Shown: positions 17,193 through 25,567, counted from the stretch's first letter. The stretch: 64,000 nt of DNA from JAAZLS01 sp964585925 (GCA_964585925.1 CAZPFS010000006.1:1-64000), one strand, 5' to 3'. Numbers and translations are program-made. Notes: generated from the letters alone by a model not told the origin.

Positions 17193-18114
17193 CGGAGGCC
17201 TCCTCGGTAATTTTCATAAACAGCTCCTCCAGGTTGTTGCCGGCGGGGTTGAAATAAAATACCTGGAAACGGGCCGAAAGCGACTGGAGCAATTTGGCCT
17301 GGGTTTTCCGGTCGCCGCTGGACAGCACCTCCAGGTTTCCCCTGTGGTTCAGGGAAGCGCTTTTTACATCCTGCTGTTCGAGCAGCCACAGCCGGACCTG
17401 TTCAATTTCCCCCAGGGCGCCGATCTCGATCATCGTATCGCCCTCAATCAGGGCCAGCACCTCGGAAATCGGGCCGCAGATGGGCAGCTTGCCGTGACTG
17501 ATGATGCCGATATGGGTGCATATCTGGGCCAGTTCCGACAGGATATGAGAGCTGATGATAATGGTTTTGCCCATCTGCTGCAGTTCCAGCAGAATTTGCC
17601 GCAGCTCTATCCGCGCCCGGGGATCCAAACCGGAAGCCGGTTCATCGAGGATCAATATTTCCGGCTCATGAATCAGCGCCCGGGCCAAGCAAAGCCTCTG
17701 CTTCATTCCCCGGGAGAGGTGGTTTACAAAATTGTTTGCCTGATCGCTCAAGCCCACCAATTTCAGAAGGGCCGGTATGGATTGGCGCACCTCCCCGATC
17801 AGAACGCCGCCGGCTTCGCCGTAAAACTCCAGATATTCGCTGACCCGCAGGTCATCGTAGACTCCAAAAAAATCGGGCATGTAGCCGATCAGCTTTCTGG
17901 TGCGGCGGGTATCGGCGAATATGGACTGGCCGTCGATCTTCACCTCGCCGGAGGTTTTGGCCAGCAAAGTGGCCAGGATCCGCAAGGTGGTGGTTTTCCC
18001 GGCGCCGTTGGGGCCCACAAAACCGAAGATGCTCCCATTGTCAACGGTAAAATTTATTTCATTCACGGCGGCAAACTCGCCGAACCGTTTGGTCAAATTG
18101 TTCACAGTGATCAT
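17167..18114 (-). CDS. ABC transporter ATP-binding protein
   Basis: 315 residues. Walker A GPNGAGKTT (about 34-42), Q-loop MPDFFGVYDDL, signature LSRGMKQRLCLARAL, Walker B ILILDEPASGLDP and H-loop SSH are complete. A C-terminal domain of about 90 residues is as in Nat/Gld-type exporters. It overlaps both neighbours and pairs with the permease at 16278-17192. In gliding bacteria and Clostridia such ATPase-permease pairs accompany a large exported amidotransferase-like protein, as here. Confidence 0.93.
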   Translation of the reverse strand: MITVNNLTKRFGEFAAVNEINFTVDNGSIFGFVGPNGAGKTTTLRILATLLAKTSGEVKIDGQSIFADTRRTRKLIGYMPDFFGVYDDLRVSEYLEFYGEAGGVLIGEVRQSIPALLKLVGLSDQANNFVNHLSRGMKQRLCLARALIHEPEILILDEPASGLDPRARIELRQILLELQQMGKTIIISSHILSELAQICTHIGIISHGKLPICGPISEVLALIEGDTMIEIGALGEIEQVRLWLLEQQDVKSASLNHRGNLEVLSSGDRKTQAKLLQSLSARFQVFYFNPAGNNLEELFMKITEEASDENKPPVG

Positions 18115-20423
18115 TTCAGCCCGCCTCCCTGAACACTCAGGATCCGGTCAATCCAAAACCATACCTCACCGTCATAGTCGATCCTGATCAGCAGCCGGTC
18201 ACCGGCAATAAATTGTTCCGGATCGGGCAGTATGAATTCGCCGTTAAAGGTGTCGCCAACCCTGAGTTCCCCTACTTTTTGCCATTCCTGCCGCCCGTTG
18301 TGGAAGGCCTGCACCTCCAGGTACCCCTTGCCCTCGGCCTGGGAGAAATTCAGTTTGTAGCTGCCCTTTCCGTAATCAATGCCGGGGGGAAAGTCATATT
18401 CCAGATCAAGCCAACCCTGGCCATAGAAATGGCGCTGATAACCGTAACCGTCCTTATAGCCTCCCGTGTCCAGATATTGATCGCCGTCGCTGAAGCCCGC
18501 CGGCCGGGGCACGAGCCACCCTTCGGGCAGGTCAAACTCGGAGGCCAGCTTGAGCTCCGGAAGCTCACAGTTTGCCTGGAATATATTGAGGGGAACAATT
18601 TTGATGTTTTCCCCCAACCGGAAAGGCTGAAGGGTATCATTGAACCCGATCCAGAGCAGCCTTCCGGGAAACAGTTCTTCCAGACTGTAGCCGGGGTAGG
18701 GCATGCCTCCCCGACGGTTGCCGCCCTGGTAATGTTCCAGAATATGGGAAATATCAAAATGATCGGCCCGTCCTGAGGAAACGGTCTTGCTCTGTCCGGC
18801 GGCCAGAGGGCCGGTTTTAAACCATTCGTCGCCCAGGCGGGCGTAACTGTCGAACATGTCTACTCCGCTGTTATTGGTTACGGTGATCGTCCCCCCGGAT
18901 CGGTCCGCGGCGGCGCTCAGCTCAATCGGACCATCAAGAACGGTCATATCGCGGGCATAAAAGCGCTGCAGGGACCAGAGAGGGGGATTTGACAAATCAA
19001 TTTCGGTTTCCCCGGCGACGCTGCCCGGAGCCAGCGTCACCCCTTTGTTGCCGGCCAGCGCCGGAAAAGCGGTGCCCAGGGAAAGGCTCCCCCGCCGGGG
19101 AATGAACAGGCCGCTGTAGCTCTCCAGGGAAGCCTGGTCGCCCTGATAAATATCGTAAATGTTTATCTGGTAATGGGTCAGTTCAGATTGCCGGCCGCTG
19201 CTGCCGGCGGCATAGATTGCGCCGGTAAAGACGATGGCCAGCGCCGGAATGGTAAACCAGGCATATTCCCATTTCTGCCGGCGCTTCAATATAAAAAAGC
19301 TGATTGGGCCGGCCAGCAATATGTAGAACAGAAGGCCGGTGAACAGTTTAAGCGGAGAAAGGAAAAGCGGGTCGGCGTTGCCCAGGGCCAGGCTGGAGAG
19401 GAACTGGGAAAATCCAAAGAGCTCATGGCGCTCGCTGGTCCTGACCAGATATTTCGTGTTCAAGCCGAAGATGTAGTTCCAGATATTTTCAAAATTCAAG
19501 GTATTATTGAAGGGGGGATCTTCCAGGTTCAAGGTGGAATAAATTACCCGCCCCTTTCCGTAGTCGCCGGCGATCAAAAGAGGCCCCTGCGCCGCCTCCA
19601 GCATGATCTCTCCCCGCGGGGAGACCACCTCGCCCGCCGTGAGCAGTAAACGGCCGCCGGCCGCGTCTGCCAGTTTAATCCGGTCCGTCAACAGGGTGAG
19701 AGTATCCGCCTCCACTGTCCCGGAGGGGGTAAACGGCAGCAGTGAGGACGGCAAGGCCGCCTTGTTTTTTGTCCAGCCTCGGCCCCCGCCCACCACCAGC
19801 AGCCCCCCGCCGCTGACCCAGCGGGCCAGGTTTTCCTGCTGCGGTGCGGTTAGCTGCAGGGTTTCGGTATCGCTGACAATGATCAGGGCAAAATTATCCA
19901 TGTTCAGATAATGGTCAAAATGATGGCTTTTTAAGGGGATTACCTTGGAACTCGATCCCGATGTTTTTGTGGCCAGGTTCGTCAGCCGGATGAATCGATC
20001 CGGTTCGGACGAGAGAACGCCCACCAAGAAATTCATATCGGTGGTGTCATTGAAATTCAAGGAGGAAGACTTTACGGTCCGTTGCTGCTTGTCTTTCAGG
20101 TGTATTTTCAGCCCATTATCGTAATCCTGAAAAAAGGAATGAGCCACGTTGCGGGGGGGGAGGTAAAAAAAAGCGGTTACCGTTGCCCCCTCGGCCACAA
20201 AAATATCTTTCACATAGCGGCTTCCCGATTCCACTTCTATCGTTCCCTGCCAGTCCGGCCCGTTTGGGTTTTGCACCGTAACCGACAACTCGTTCCAGGT
20301 ATGATAGTAGTAAAGGCGATCATAGTTCAGTTCGTACTTGAAACTTACCTCGGCGGCGCTGATTCGAGGGAAGAGAAACAGAGCGAATGTGGCCGCCAGC
20401 ACAAAGGCGAGACATTTTTTCAT
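18111..20423 (-). CDS. Exported protein with amidotransferase-like domain and internal membrane helices
   Basis: 770 residues from ATG 20423, where a signal peptide begins (MKKCLAFVLAATFALFLF); a longer frame to 20534 uses TTG and would bury the signal. After it come a beta-sandwich region and a class-I glutamine-amidotransferase-like segment (LIIVSDTETLQL... WVSGGGLLVVGGG, about 170-215). A pair of membrane helices lies at about 360-420, and a beta-rich C-terminus like carbohydrate- or fibronectin-type modules follows. It is the first gene of the cluster and overlaps the ABC ATPase start by 4 bases. Function unknown; it probably works with the ABC exporter in the envelope. Confidence 0.65.
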   Translation of the reverse strand: MKKCLAFVLAATFALFLFPRISAAEVSFKYELNYDRLYYYHTWNELSVTVQNPNGPDWQGTIEVESGSRYVKDIFVAEGATVTAFFYLPPRNVAHSFFQDYDNGLKIHLKDKQQRTVKSSSLNFNDTTDMNFLVGVLSSEPDRFIRLTNLATKTSGSSSKVIPLKSHHFDHYLNMDNFALIIVSDTETLQLTAPQQENLARWVSGGGLLVVGGGRGWTKNKAALPSSLLPFTPSGTVEADTLTLLTDRIKLADAAGGRLLLTAGEVVSPRGEIMLEAAQGPLLIAGDYGKGRVIYSTLNLEDPPFNNTLNFENIWNYIFGLNTKYLVRTSERHELFGFSQFLSSLALGNADPLFLSPLKLFTGLLFYILLAGPISFFILKRRQKWEYAWFTIPALAIVFTGAIYAAGSSGRQSELTHYQINIYDIYQGDQASLESYSGLFIPRRGSLSLGTAFPALAGNKGVTLAPGSVAGETEIDLSNPPLWSLQRFYARDMTVLDGPIELSAAADRSGGTITVTNNSGVDMFDSYARLGDEWFKTGPLAAGQSKTVSSGRADHFDISHILEHYQGGNRRGGMPYPGYSLEELFPGRLLWIGFNDTLQPFRLGENIKIVPLNIFQANCELPELKLASEFDLPEGWLVPRPAGFSDGDQYLDTGGYKDGYGYQRHFYGQGWLDLEYDFPPGIDYGKGSYKLNFSQAEGKGYLEVQAFHNGRQEWQKVGELRVGDTFNGEFILPDPEQFIAGDRLLIRIDYDGEVWFWIDRILSVQGGGLK

Positions 20424-20580
20424 ATGTATGTCTTTATTTCCTTTCCGGACACCGGAGCGAACCCGGGGAAATTTCGCCGGTGAATATCGGTCCTGTTTAA
20501 CTCTATCCACATTAAATTCAACATACCGCCCCAATTTCCTTCAGTGGAAATGCAAACGGCTCCGGAAGGCAACAATTGCC

Positions 20581-20608
20581 AAAAGCGGACGGACGATCCA
20601 GTCCGTCC
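20581..20608 (-). terminator. Rho-independent terminator of the UPF0173 gene
   Basis: Perfect 8-base arms GGACGGAC and GTCCGTCC around a 6-base loop. Read on the minus strand they are followed by GCTTTT. It lies 35 bases past the hydrolase stop. Confidence 0.65.
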
Positions 20609-20642
20609 GCAGCCGGGGGCCGGGCAAAGGCCCGATCGTGAA

Positions 20643-21320
20643 TTACCGGGACCAGGAATGACTTTCTCCCGGGGCCAGCACCAGGCAGCGGGAGCCGGTC
20701 TGTGCCTCCACCTTCCGCTTAAACTCCTCCGGGTCGGCCTTGATCACCGGCCAGGTGTTGTAATGGCAGGGGATGACCAGGGGTGCTTTTAAAAATGATA
20801 CCGCCTGCACCGCATCGTCAATTCCCATGGTAAAATTATCGCCGATGGGCAGCAGGGCCAGGTCAAGGGGAGTGAGTTCGCCGATAAGTTTCATGTCCCC
20901 GAACAGGCCGGTATCCCCCGAAAAATAGATCAACTGGCCGTAATAGTTGACCACGAACCCGCAGGCGTGCCCTCCGGCGATCCCCGAGCCGTGGAAGGCG
21001 GGGGTAAGCTTGACATAGCCGAAGGGGAAAGCGTGCTTGCCGCCGATATGCATGGCCTGGGATAAAATACCTTTGGATTCGGCTTCCCCGGCGATCTCGG
21101 CGGAGGAGATAACGGTGGCCTTGTTTCTTTTGGCGATTGAGTAGGCGTCGCCCAGATGATCCGCATGGGCGTGGGAGACCAAAATATAATCTGCGGCGAT
21201 TTTATCCGGCGATGCCGCCGCCAGGGAGTTGCCGGTCAAAAAAGGATCGAACAGCAGGGCCGGCTGATCTTCCCCCTGCAGAAGAAAACAGGCATGGCCC
21301 AGGAAAGTGATCCGGGTCAT
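20643..21320 (-). CDS. UPF0173 metal-dependent hydrolase (beta-lactamase fold)
   Basis: 225 residues. The metal motif HAHADHLGD (HxHxDH, about 51-59) plus later GSGIAGGH, FSGDTGLF and IPCHYNTW give the full two-metal site of metallo-beta-lactamase-fold hydrolases of the UPF0173/YtkL group. ATG 21320 has AAGGAGG eight bases upstream; the frame extends to 21365 without another site. Substrate unknown. It stands alone, facing away from the tungstate operon. Confidence 0.9.
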   Translation of the reverse strand: MTRITFLGHACFLLQGEDQPALLFDPFLTGNSLAAASPDKIAADYILVSHAHADHLGDAYSIAKRNKATVISSAEIAGEAESKGILSQAMHIGGKHAFPFGYVKLTPAFHGSGIAGGHACGFVVNYYGQLIYFSGDTGLFGDMKLIGELTPLDLALLPIGDNFTMGIDDAVQAVSFLKAPLVIPCHYNTWPVIKADPEEFKRKVEAQTGSRCLVLAPGESHSWSR

Positions 21321-21531
21321 AGCAAAAACCTCCTTGTTGAGTTTTTGGGCTCCAAGTTCCATCAAGGGTGATTATTTACATACCTCTTATCTGTAACATA
21401 CCAGAGTCGCCGCGGCCAATCAAGTGTTCCCCGATCAGCTTTCCCTGTGTATCCAGGCCCCTTGGGGCCGAAATATGCCGGCGCTGTTTCCAAAATCTTA
21501 AATTAATAATAACCCCAATTATGAAAAATGC

Positions 21532-21560
21532 TTGAGCGGAGCGAAAGGTTAAGATATAAT
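21532..21560 (+). promoter_or_regulatory. Promoter of the tup operon
   Basis: TTGAGC (21532-21537), 17-base spacer, perfect TATAAT (21555-21560). Transcription would start near 21567, some 45 bases before the riboswitch candidate. Confidence 0.75.
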
Positions 21561-21610
21561 AATTGGGGAAGGACAATTCTTTCCCCTATTTAAATAACAG
21601 ATAAAATACA

Positions 21611-21714
21611 TACAACTTTTGATCTGCAGTTGGCTAAAGCCGGTTGGCCATGCCCTGCAGGCGGCAGGGTTTGCCTGGAAACGGGCAGGCCTCCCGGTGT
21701 GGAAAAAAGGTTGT
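21611..21714 (+). ncRNA. Moco/Tuco-type riboswitch aptamer candidate
   Basis: The 3' half reads GCAGGG, a GAAA-capped hairpin (TTTGCCTG/CGGGCAGG), CCTCCCGG, TGTGGAAA and AAGGTTG. This follows the order and spacing of the Moco RNA consensus as I know it from moaA leaders (CCAGGG, hairpin, CCTCCCG, TGGAAAGGTG). The closing helix P1 pairs ACAAC-TTTT (21612-21620) with AAAAG-GTTGT near 21704-21714. The 5' half (TTGGCTAAAGCCGGTTGGCC) can form the internal stem. A terminator follows at once and a tungstate transporter lies downstream, the expected context for tungsten-cofactor sensing. I could not run a covariance search. Confidence 0.65.
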
Positions 21715-21725
21715 CCCAGGATAGG

Positions 21726-21757
21726 GCCGTATTTCCATACCGGGATACGGCTTTTTT
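21726..21757 (+). terminator. Expression-platform terminator of the tup leader
   Basis: GCCGTAT (21726-21732) pairs with ATACGGC (21745-21751), followed by six T. It lies directly after the aptamer candidate and 150 bases before tupA, so it most likely acts as an attenuator. Confidence 0.8.
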
Positions 21758-21908
21758 GTATTACCGGCGAGGAGGTGATCGGAAGGTAGTTAAGGTCCAA
21801 GCGGGTGACCAGGTTGCGGGTGGATAGTAAGAAGTGCGGTCAACTTAGGGGTAGCTTTCGGATGGACAAACATAGTTAGAGAATATTGTGGACAAAGGAG
21901 AGGAAAAA

Positions 21909-22781
21909 ATGTTTAATCAAACCAATTTAAAGAAATTCGGGTTATGTCTGGCCCTTTTGCTGGCGCTGGGTTTGCTGGTAGCGGGCTGCGCTCCTCAGGA
22001 GGAGCCCGGGGAGAATGGGGAGGCGGAGCCGGGTGATGAATTTATTACCCTTGCCACCACCACCAGTACTTATGATTCGGGGCTTCTCGACTATCTGAAT
22101 CCCATCTTCACCGAGGAGACGGGGATCGAAGTGCGGGTAGTTTCCAAGGGAACCGGGCAGGCCATAGAGCTGGGCAAAAACGGGGACGCTGATGTTCTCC
22201 TGGTCCATGACCGGAAAGCGGAATTGGTCCTGGTGGAAGAGGGATATGTAATAAACCGGACCGATGTGATGTACAACGACTTTATTATTGTCGCTCCCGA
22301 AGACGATCCGGCGGGGATCGGTGAGCTGGACAGCGCAGTGGAAGCGCTGAAAGCCATTGCCGACAGCGGGGCCGCCTTTGTTTCCCGGGGCGACGACTCG
22401 GGCACCCACCGTCTGGAGCTTCGTCTGTGGGAACAGGCGGAGGTAGATCTGGAAGGCGACTGGTACCTGTCCATCGGGCAGGGCATGGGGGACACCCTGC
22501 GGATGGCCGATGAAAAGGAAGCCTATACCATCACCGATCGGGGAACCTATGTGTCGCTTAAAAATACATTGGATCTGGTAATCGTGTTTGAAGGTGATCC
22601 GGCGCTGTTCAACCAGTACGGGGTAATGGCGGTCAACCCCGAGTTGCACGAACATATCAAATTCGAAAGCGCCATGAAATACGTAGATTTCCTGACCTCC
22701 GCCCGGGGGCAGGAGCTGGTCAGCGGCTTCAAGAAAGAAGGAGAAACCCTGTTCTTCCCGGGGCAGGGAGTGGAAGACTAG
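21909..22781 (+). CDS. tupA: Tungstate ABC transporter substrate-binding lipoprotein
   Basis: 290 residues from ATG 21909 (AAAGGAG eight bases upstream). The signal peptide has lipobox LVAGC, Cys 27. The mature protein begins with the TupA hallmark TTTSTYDSGLLDYLNP, which binds the oxyanion. GTGQAIELGKNGDADVLLVHD and SRGDDSGTH motifs are those of the TupA/WtpA-like PBP-like family rather than ModA. It captures tungstate outside the membrane and hands it to TupB/TupC, encoded next. Confidence 0.93.
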   Translation: MFNQTNLKKFGLCLALLLALGLLVAGCAPQEEPGENGEAEPGDEFITLATTTSTYDSGLLDYLNPIFTEETGIEVRVVSKGTGQAIELGKNGDADVLLVHDRKAELVLVEEGYVINRTDVMYNDFIIVAPEDDPAGIGELDSAVEALKAIADSGAAFVSRGDDSGTHRLELRLWEQAEVDLEGDWYLSIGQGMGDTLRMADEKEAYTITDRGTYVSLKNTLDLVIVFEGDPALFNQYGVMAVNPELHEHIKFESAMKYVDFLTSARGQELVSGFKKEGETLFFPGQGVED

Positions 22782-22813
22782 TCAAGGTTTTTTAGCGGGT
22801 AAGGAGGGACAAG

Positions 22814-23524
22814 ATGTTCAGGTTCACGGGGTTGTTTGAAGGCATGGCCGAAGCATTTAAACTGATCGCCGGATTTGATCCCTACCTGATGAAAATCGTG
22901 CTGCTCTCCCTTCAGGTTTCGGGGGCGGCGATCGCCGTCAGCACCCTGATCGGAGTCCCCCTGGGCGCTTTTTTGGGACTTAAACCCGAAAGAAAAACCA
23001 GGCTGATCAGCAAGATCCTCTACACCTTCATGGGAATGCCCCCGGTGGTGGCCGGCCTGGGCTGGTATGTCATTTTGTCCCGCGCTGGCCCCCTGGGGGT
23101 GTTGGGGATGCTGTTCACGCCCACGGCGATGGTGCTGGCCCAGGTTTCCCTGTCCTTACCCATTATTGCCGGATTGTCGATGGTCGGTATAAGAAGCGGC
23201 GGCAAGGAGATCGAAGAAACGGCCCGGACTCTTGGCGCCGGGCCTCTTCTTACCGCATGGACGGTGATCCGGGAATCGCGCACCGCGATCATGGGGGCGG
23301 TGGTTTCCGGATTCGGCCGGGTGGTGGCGGAAGTGGGGGCGGTGATGATGATCGGGGGAAACATTGAGCATCATACCCGGGTAATGACCACCGCCATTGT
23401 TCTGGAATCAAGCAAGGGAAATATCGGCCTGGCCATGGGGCTGGGAATTATTTTGCTGGCCATTTTTTTTGTGATCAACACCTTGCTCTACAATTTCCAG
23501 AAGGGAGCGGGAGGAAATTTTTAA
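22814..23524 (+). CDS. tupB: Tungstate ABC transporter permease
   Basis: 236 residues with five to six membrane helices. The BPD-type EAA loop EIEETARTLGAGPLLTAW (about 135-155) contacts the ATPase. Preceded by AAGGAGGG at the right distance. Homology to TupB follows from the sequence style (FGRVVAEVGAVMMIGGNIEHHTRVMTTAI), which is highly conserved in tungstate permeases. It overlaps the likely start of tupC. Confidence 0.93.
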   Translation: MFRFTGLFEGMAEAFKLIAGFDPYLMKIVLLSLQVSGAAIAVSTLIGVPLGAFLGLKPERKTRLISKILYTFMGMPPVVAGLGWYVILSRAGPLGVLGMLFTPTAMVLAQVSLSLPIIAGLSMVGIRSGGKEIEETARTLGAGPLLTAWTVIRESRTAIMGAVVSGFGRVVAEVGAVMMIGGNIEHHTRVMTTAIVLESSKGNIGLAMGLGIILLAIFFVINTLLYNFQKGAGGNF

Positions 23525-24260
23525 ACCGAGCTTTCTGGTAGAGGTAGAGGACCTGCACAAGAGCTACTCCAAACCGGTGGTTTCCATTGATCGCCTTTCC
23601 CTGGAACCGGGCGGGATCTACGGCATTATCGGCCCCAGCGGGGCCGGCAAAAGTACTTTCCTGAGGATTTTGAATCTGCTCACCCCGCCCGACCGGGGGC
23701 TGATCCGCTTTGACGGGCAGACCATCTATCCCCAGAACGGAAAGGCCCGGCTCGATCTGTGCCGCCAAATGACCCTGATGTTTCAGAAACCGGTGCTTTA
23801 CAAAACCAGCGTGTGGGAAAATATCGCCTACGGGCTGAAGGTGCGGGGCGCCGGCAGGCCGGAGATAACCCGCCGGGTGGGGGCGATTCTAAAAAAGACC
23901 GGCCTGGAGGAGCTGGGGCACCGCTATGCGGGCACCCTTTCCGGGGGAGAGGCCCAGCGGGTAGCCCTGGCCCGGGCGGTGGTGTTTGAGCCCAGGCTGC
24001 TGCTGCTGGACGAGCCCACCGCCAATCTGGATCCGGCCAATGTGGAACTGATGGAGAGGCTCATTTTGGATCTGAACCGCTCCATGGGCATCACCATTAT
24101 CGTGGTCACCCATAATATCTTTCAGGCCCGCCGCATTGCCGGGGAGGTGCTTTTCCTCTTCGAGGGCTGCATCGTGGAGCAGGGCTCCGCGGAACAGATC
24201 TTCACCGCACCCGCCGACGAGCGCACCAGGGCGTTTATCGAAGGCAAAATGATCTGCTGA
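23517..24260 (+). CDS. tupC: Tungstate ABC transporter ATP-binding protein
   Basis: Walker A GPSGAGKST, Q-loop MFQKPVLYKTSV, signature LSGGEAQRVALARA, Walker B LLLLDEPTANLDP and H-loop THN are complete. Conserved coding sequence (FLVEVEDLHKSYSKPVVSID) runs upstream of the only ordinary start, GTG 23577, with no stop in between. The true start is therefore probably non-canonical: ATT 23517 has AAGGGAG nine bases upstream, and CTG 23535 is the alternative. I give 23517 as best guess. It powers tungstate uptake with TupA and TupB. Confidence 0.85.
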   Translation: MFKPSFLVEVEDLHKSYSKPVVSIDRLSLEPGGIYGIIGPSGAGKSTFLRILNLLTPPDRGLIRFDGQTIYPQNGKARLDLCRQMTLMFQKPVLYKTSVWENIAYGLKVRGAGRPEITRRVGAILKKTGLEELGHRYAGTLSGGEAQRVALARAVVFEPRLLLLDEPTANLDPANVELMERLILDLNRSMGITIIVVTHNIFQARRIAGEVLFLFEGCIVEQGSAEQIFTAPADERTRAFIEGKMIC

Positions 24261-24261
24261 C

Positions 24262-24525
24262 CTACAAGGGTTCAGATATTTGCTTTGCAATTTCCGCAAA
24301 ATCAACCGGTATGGGAAGATCAATCTGATCATAGCTTTTGCTTTTTAGGCGCTGTTTAAAATCAAGTATTGTAATGCTGGAATATTCCCCGGTTTCAAGA
24401 TCCTGCATAATATAGATGTCATCGATTTCTTTCACACAAAATGAAGGACGCCGGGGTTCTAAAAAAATATATAATATATCGTTGTCGTGGTCGTAATGAA
24501 AGTTAGCTTTTTTAGAACTTGACAT
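24262..24525 (-). CDS. DUF2283 protein
   Basis: 87 residues, small DUF2283-type protein: HYDHDNDILYIFLE near the start, then a DIYIMQDLETGEYSSITILDF core. GGGGGAG lies six bases before ATG 24525, which is preferred over an upstream in-frame ATG at 24552. It converges on tupC with one base between the stops. Function unknown; some relatives sit in toxin-antitoxin-like pairs, but no partner is visible here. Confidence 0.75.
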   Translation of the reverse strand: MSSSKKANFHYDHDNDILYIFLEPRRPSFCVKEIDDIYIMQDLETGEYSSITILDFKQRLKSKSYDQIDLPIPVDFAEIAKQISEPL

Positions 24526-24640
24526 ATTTAACTCCCCCGGTGCGAAGATCATCTGAATAGTTATTCCATAATTTCCACTAATTATAGTAAATACCTTCTT
24601 ATAGAGCCTTTACTAGAAAATATCTGAAACCTAATATCCT

Positions 24641-24790
24641 CCCCTCCCCCTTGAGGGAGAAGGGGCATATATTTAAGGTTATTAATAGGGGGTTTACCCC
24701 TCCCCCTTGAGGGAGGAGGGGCATATATTTGAGATTATTAATAGGGGGGGTTACCCCTCCCCTCACCCTGGAGGGGGGAGGGACAGGGTG
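24641..24790. repeat. 56/57-base tandem repeat, about 2.4 copies
   Basis: Units start at 24641, 24697 and 24754 with CCCCTCCC..GAGGGAG arms and a GCATATATTT..ATTATTAATAGGGG middle. The third copy is truncated and runs into another GGAGGGG tract. Each unit can fold as a hairpin. No gene lies in 24526-24862. Confidence 0.8.
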
Positions 24791-24862
24791 GGGGTGGCCG
24801 GGAGCATGGGTTTATTCATAAATCCCTTTTTCTACGGGCAACAGGTTTTCCTTCTTCCCGAA

Positions 24863-24887
24863 TGGTATAATTGATCCGGAGGTGATC
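24863..24887 (+). promoter_or_regulatory. Extended -10 promoter and strong ribosome site of the macrodomain gene
   Basis: TGGTATAAT (24863-24871) is an extended -10 without a clear -35. GGAGGTGAT begins at 24878, almost at the expected transcription start, so the leader would be extremely short. Confidence 0.45.
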
Positions 24888-24889
24888 CC

Positions 24890-25426
24890 GTGAACTTTTC
24901 CCAAAAAATAGGCGGCTCTACCCTGGAGCTGACCGTGGGCGACATCACCAAACAGGAAACAGGGGCCATCGTCAACGCGGCCAACAAACAGCTTGCCCCC
25001 GGAGGGGGCGTGGCCGGAGCGATCCACCGCGCCGCCGGGCCGGGCCTGTGGGAGGATTGCAAACAGTTGGGCGGCTGCGAGACGGGGGAGGCCAAAATTA
25101 CCTACGGCCACAACCTGCCGGCAAAATATGTGATCCATACCGTGGGGCCGGTTTACCGGGGAACCCCCGAGGACCCGCTGCTTCTTGCAAACTGTTACCG
25201 CCGCAGCCTGCAGTTGGCCCTTGATCACGACGTAAATAGCATCTCCTTTCCGGCGATCAGCGCCGGAATTTTCGGCTATCCCATGGCCGAGGCGGCCCAG
25301 GTTTCCCTGCAGGCGGTCCTGGATTTCCTCCGGGAAAATCCGAAGATGGAGCTGGTCAGGTTTGTGCTGTTCAAGCCCGCCGATTACGAGGTTTACCGTC
25401 AGGCCCTGACGGAGCTGATCCCTTGA
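24890..25426 (+). CDS. Macrodomain protein (ADP-ribose / O-acetyl-ADP-ribose hydrolase type)
   Basis: 178 residues, a stand-alone macrodomain. The motifs VGDITKQETGAIVNAANKQL, GGGVAGAIHRAAG and FPAISAGIFGYP are those of MacroD/YmdB-type enzymes that remove acetyl or protein-linked ADP-ribose. The Asn and Gly-rich loop residues needed for ADP-ribose are kept. It starts at GTG 24890 behind a near-perfect GGAGGTGAT. The stop overlaps the promoter of the tRNA gene. Confidence 0.93.
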   Translation: MNFSQKIGGSTLELTVGDITKQETGAIVNAANKQLAPGGGVAGAIHRAAGPGLWEDCKQLGGCETGEAKITYGHNLPAKYVIHTVGPVYRGTPEDPLLLANCYRRSLQLALDHDVNSISFPAISAGIFGYPMAEAAQVSLQAVLDFLRENPKMELVRFVLFKPADYEVYRQALTELIP

Positions 25427-25451
25427 CAGCATCCAGGGGGGATGCTAATAT
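25423..25451 (+). promoter_or_regulatory. Promoter of tRNA-Val
   Basis: Perfect TTGACA (25423-25428), 17 bases, TAATAT (25446-25451) with TGC before it. The -35 element overlaps the macrodomain stop codon. Start expected near 25458, 18 bases before the tRNA. Confidence 0.8.
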
Positions 25452-25475
25452 TTAGGGGCTTGGAAACGAAAAAAT

Positions 25476-25550
25476 GCGCCTGTAGCTCAGGGGGAGAGCG
25501 CCTGCCTGACACGCAGGAGGCCGGAGGTTCAAAACCTCCCGGGCGCACCA
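25476..25550 (+). tRNA. tRNA-Val (anticodon GAC)
   Basis: 75 bases with encoded CCA. Acceptor GCGCCTG/CGGGCGC contains one G-T pair. The D arm is GCTC..GAGC, the anticodon stem CCTGC/GCAGG has loop CTGACAC (anticodon GAC), and the T arm is GGAGG TTCAAAA CCTCC. All stems close, so it should be functional. Reads GUC (and by wobble GUU) valine codons. Confidence 0.97.
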
Positions 25551-25567
25551 TAGAATAATAACACTGG

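Noticed and set aside
21376..21576. 66-codon minus-strand frame
   Set aside because: Covers the tup promoter region; no ribosome site and no recognisable sequence.
24590..24800. Possible CRISPR array
   Set aside because: Only two to three units of 56-57 bases without distinct spacers; spacing and composition are those of a simple tandem repeat. No cas genes in the window.
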